Assembly: GCF_008042045.1 (NCBI RefSeq)
Contig: NZ_RDBP01000012.1
Location: 384,509-448,508 of the forward strand
Direction of reading: 5' to 3'
Length of the DNA stretch: 64,000 bases
DNA from: Streptomyces sp. T39
GTDB taxonomy: Bacteria; Actinomycetota; Actinomycetes; Streptomycetales; Streptomycetaceae
A program made the position numbers and the translations under genes. A model generated the notes under the pieces. The model did no database searches. It had not been told where the DNA came from and saw only the letters and a program-made list of their open reading frames with translations. Each line of letters starts with the position of its first letter. Position 1 is the stretch's first letter. This document shows, one piece after another, positions 61,910 through 64,000 of the stretch.

Positions 61910-63199
61910 TCAGCGGGCCTCGACCGGGACGAAGTCGCGCAGGACCTCACCGGTGTAGATCTGGCGCGGACGGCCGATGCGCGAACCGGGCTCCTTGATC
62001 ATCTCGTGCCACTGGGCGATCCAGCCCGGCAGCCGGCCGAGGGCGAAGAGCACGGTGAACATCTCGGTCGGGAAGCCCATCGCGCGGTAGATGAGACCCG
62101 TGTAGAAGTCCACGTTCGGGTAGAGGTTGCGCGAGACGAAGTAGTCGTCGGAGAGCGCGTGCTCCTCCAGCTTGAGCGCGATGTCCAGCAGCTCGTCGGA
62201 CTTGCCGAGCGCCGACAGCACGTCGTGGGCGGCGGCCTTGATGATCTTGGCGCGCGGGTCGAAGGACTTGTAGACCCGGTGGCCGAAGCCCATCAGGCGG
62301 ACGCCGTCCTCCTTGTTCTTCACCTTGCGAATGAAGGAGTCGACATCGCCGCCGTTGGCCTGGATGCCTTCCAGCATCTCCAGGACCGACTGGTTGGCGC
62401 CGCCGTGCAGCGGGCCCCAGAGGGCGCTGATGCCGGCGGAGATCGAGGCGAACATGTTCGCCTGCGAGGAGCCGACCAGGCGCACGGTGGACGTGGAGCA
62501 GTTCTGCTCGTGGTCCGCGTGCAGGATCAGCAGCTTGTCCAGCGCGGAGACGACGACCGGGTCGAGCTCGTACTCCTGGGCGGGGACCGAGAAGGTCATG
62601 CGCAGGAAGTTCTCGACGTACCCGAGGTCGTTGCGCGGGTAGACGAAGGGATGGCCGATCGACTTCTTGTACGCGTAGGCCGCGATCGTCGGAAGCTTGG
62701 CGAGCAGCCGGATCGTCGACAGGTGGCGCTGCTTCTCGTCGAACGGGTTGTGGCTGTCCTGGTAGAACGTGGACAGCGCGCTGACCACGGAGGAGAGCAT
62801 GGCCATCGGGTGGGCGTCGCGCGGGAAGCCCTGGAAGAAGCGCTTGACGTCCTCGTGCAGCAGGGTGTGCTGCGTGATCTCGTTCTTGAACGTCGCGAGC
62901 TCGTCGACGGTCGGGAGCTCACCGTTGATCAGCAGGGACGCCACCTCGAGGAAGGTGGACCGCTCCGCCAGCTGCTCGATCGGGTAGCCGCGGTAGCGCA
63001 GGATGCCCTGCTCGCCGTCGAGGTAGGTGATCGCGGATTTGTAGGCGGCGGTATTGCCGTATCCACTGTCCAGGGTCACCAGACCGGTCTGGGCTCGGAG
63101 CTTCCCGATGTCGAAGCCCTGGTCGCCGACGGTGCTCTCGACCACCGGGTAGGTGTATTCACCGTCCGCGTACCGCAGTACTACAGAGTTGTCGCTCAC
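61910..63199 (-). CDS. gltA: Citrate synthase, type II (hexameric)
   Basis: 429 aa from GTG 63199 with GAGGGAT upstream; the frame to 63256 has no ribosome site. Catalytic and binding residues: H230 (LHADHEQNCS), H265 (WGPLHGGANQ), H307 (MGFGHRVYK) and D364 (YPNVDFYTG). The N-terminal domain (about 1-60, VLRYADGEYTYPVV, TLDSGYGNTAAYKSAITYLDGE) is that of NADH-sensitive type II enzymes. Condenses oxaloacetate and acetyl-CoA in the TCA cycle. Known as citA in Streptomyces. Confidence 0.96.
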   Translation of the reverse strand: MSDNSVVLRYADGEYTYPVVESTVGDQGFDIGKLRAQTGLVTLDSGYGNTAAYKSAITYLDGEQGILRYRGYPIEQLAERSTFLEVASLLINGELPTVDELATFKNEITQHTLLHEDVKRFFQGFPRDAHPMAMLSSVVSALSTFYQDSHNPFDEKQRHLSTIRLLAKLPTIAAYAYKKSIGHPFVYPRNDLGYVENFLRMTFSVPAQEYELDPVVVSALDKLLILHADHEQNCSTSTVRLVGSSQANMFASISAGISALWGPLHGGANQSVLEMLEGIQANGGDVDSFIRKVKNKEDGVRLMGFGHRVYKSFDPRAKIIKAAAHDVLSALGKSDELLDIALKLEEHALSDDYFVSRNLYPNVDFYTGLIYRAMGFPTEMFTVLFALGRLPGWIAQWHEMIKEPGSRIGRPRQIYTGEVLRDFVPVEAR

Positions 63200-63443
63200 G
63201 TCATCCCTCACCGACGTAGTGCCTCTACTTCGAGGTGCCCTGACTGTCTCTACCATCCCCCATTTGGCTCAGGAGAGTGCACTCGGGGTCGCCATTGGGC
63301 TCGCCGACGGCACTCAGTGCCGCCAACCTGCTCATCTTGCCCCCTTCGCCCTGGTTCTGAAAGCCGGGGTGGGGTGCGGGTGGTGTTTCCCGCCCTGTTT
63401 CCCGCCCCACGGCGTGCGAACCGGGCCGGACCCGGGCCCCGCC

Positions 63444-64000
63444 TCAGCCCAGACGGTGGTCCAGCGCGGTGAAGCGCCGGCCGGCGGACACCGTGCGCAC
63501 CGCCTGGCCTATCGCCTTGCGGGAGCCGACCAGGACCACGAGCCTCTTGGCCCGGGTGACGGCCGTGTAGAGCAGATTGCGCTGGAGCATCATCCAGGCG
63601 CCGGTGGTGACCGGGATCACCACGGCCGGGTACTCGCTGCCCTGGGAGCGGTGGATGGTGACCGCGTACGCGTGGGCCAGCTCGTCCAGCTCGTCGAAGT
63701 CGTAGCCGATCTCCTCGTCCTCGTCGGTGAGCACCGTCAGCCGCTGGTCGTCGGGGTGGAGGGCGGTCACCACGCCCACCGTGCCGTTGAAGACGCCGTT
63801 GCGGCCCTTGTCGTAGTTGTTGCGGATCTGGGTGACCTTGTCGCCGACGCGGAAGACCCGCCCGCCGAACCGCTTCTCCGGCAGGTCGGGCCGGGCCGGG
63901 GTGATGGCCTGCTGGAGCAGGCCGTTGAGCGTGCCCGCGCCGGCCGGGCCGCGGTGCATAGGCGCCAGCACCTGCACGTCGCGTCGCGGGTCGAGTCCGA
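63444..64000 (-). CDS. RecD-like SF1 DNA helicase, C-terminal part
   Basis: The gene enters from beyond base 64,000; 185 codons are visible. LDPRRDVQVLAPMHRGPAGAGTLN, GDKVTQIRNNYDKGRNGVFNG, YAVTIHRSQGSEYPAVVIPV (motif V) and LLYTAVTRAKRLVVLVGS (motif VI) identify the RecD2/ExoV-alpha helicase family. A 5'-3' DNA helicase is expected. The C-terminus ends GRRFTALDHRLG. Without the N-terminus I cannot say whether it has the RecD2-specific extension. Confidence 0.9.
   Translation of the reverse strand, partial: GLDPRRDVQVLAPMHRGPAGAGTLNGLLQQAITPARPDLPEKRFGGRVFRVGDKVTQIRNNYDKGRNGVFNGTVGVVTALHPDDQRLTVLTDEDEEIGYDFDELDELAHAYAVTIHRSQGSEYPAVVIPVTTGAWMMLQRNLLYTAVTRAKRLVVLVGSRKAIGQAVRTVSAGRRFTALDHRLG

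Noticed and set aside
61615..61998. Small genes starting in the 61.6-kb gap
   Set aside because: The frames run into citrate synthase antisense and have Arg/Pro-rich composition; no ribosome site in proper spacing.

Overview
The window is a piece of a very GC-rich actinobacterial chromosome, almost certainly Streptomyces. The evidence is strong G/C third-position bias, frequent GTG/TTG starts, ATGA/GTGA gene overlaps, and recognisable Streptomyces gene types: a TQXA/LAXTG surface protein, an SsbB-type single-strand-binding protein, XRE/DUF397 regulators, DUF6415, an actinobacterial-type inositol catabolic cluster and FtsX-like permeases.

Left chromosomal part (1-22,623). A signalling trio opens the window: a PP2C phosphatase (cut by the edge), a VWA protein and an FHA protein. 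It is followed by a PCMT-like methyltransferase, a truncated haemoglobin, a three-gene FtsX-type ABC exporter, a hotdog thioesterase with a small partner gene, the translation factor EttA, a thioester-domain cell-wall protein, ssbB, and a tandem pair of dynamin-like GTPases. A tRNA-Arg(UCU) gene stands at 22,624-22,696.

Integrated element (22,654-42,008). A roughly 19.4 kb prophage sits in the 3' half of that tRNA gene and is bounded by a 44-bp perfect direct repeat. It keeps a tyrosine integrase, a divergent repressor/regulator switch with matching operator boxes, a train of small early genes coupled by 4-bp overlaps, tail-tip genes, a lysis cassette and a right-end regulatory cassette (flavoprotein, XRE, DUF6415, DUF397, Cys-pair protein, second XRE). 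No terminase, portal, capsid or major tail gene is present. An early DNA-binding gene runs straight into the C-terminal part of a tape-measure gene near 31,070, which looks like one large internal deletion. The element is therefore probably a defective prophage with working-looking ends. It brings its own terminator for the tRNA and has pushed the original terminator to the far side of attR.

Right chromosomal part (42,009-64,000). Here lie a DUF1772 membrane protein, a VWA lipoprotein, an ABC permease overlapping a rare exported-hydrolase/ABC-ATPase fusion, a DUF4291 protein, and the inositol catabolic operon (iolC, a Cgl0159-type aldolase, iolB, iolD, mmsA) divergent from a sugar-phosphate isomerase-like gene across a shared promoter with a palindrome. 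After these come a small HTH gene, an MMPL transporter divergent from a TetR regulator with an unusual low-complexity N-terminus, a copper chaperone behind a CsoR-type operator, a 660-bp gene-free stretch with paired inverted repeats, citrate synthase, and the 3' part of a RecD-like helicase gene that leaves the window.
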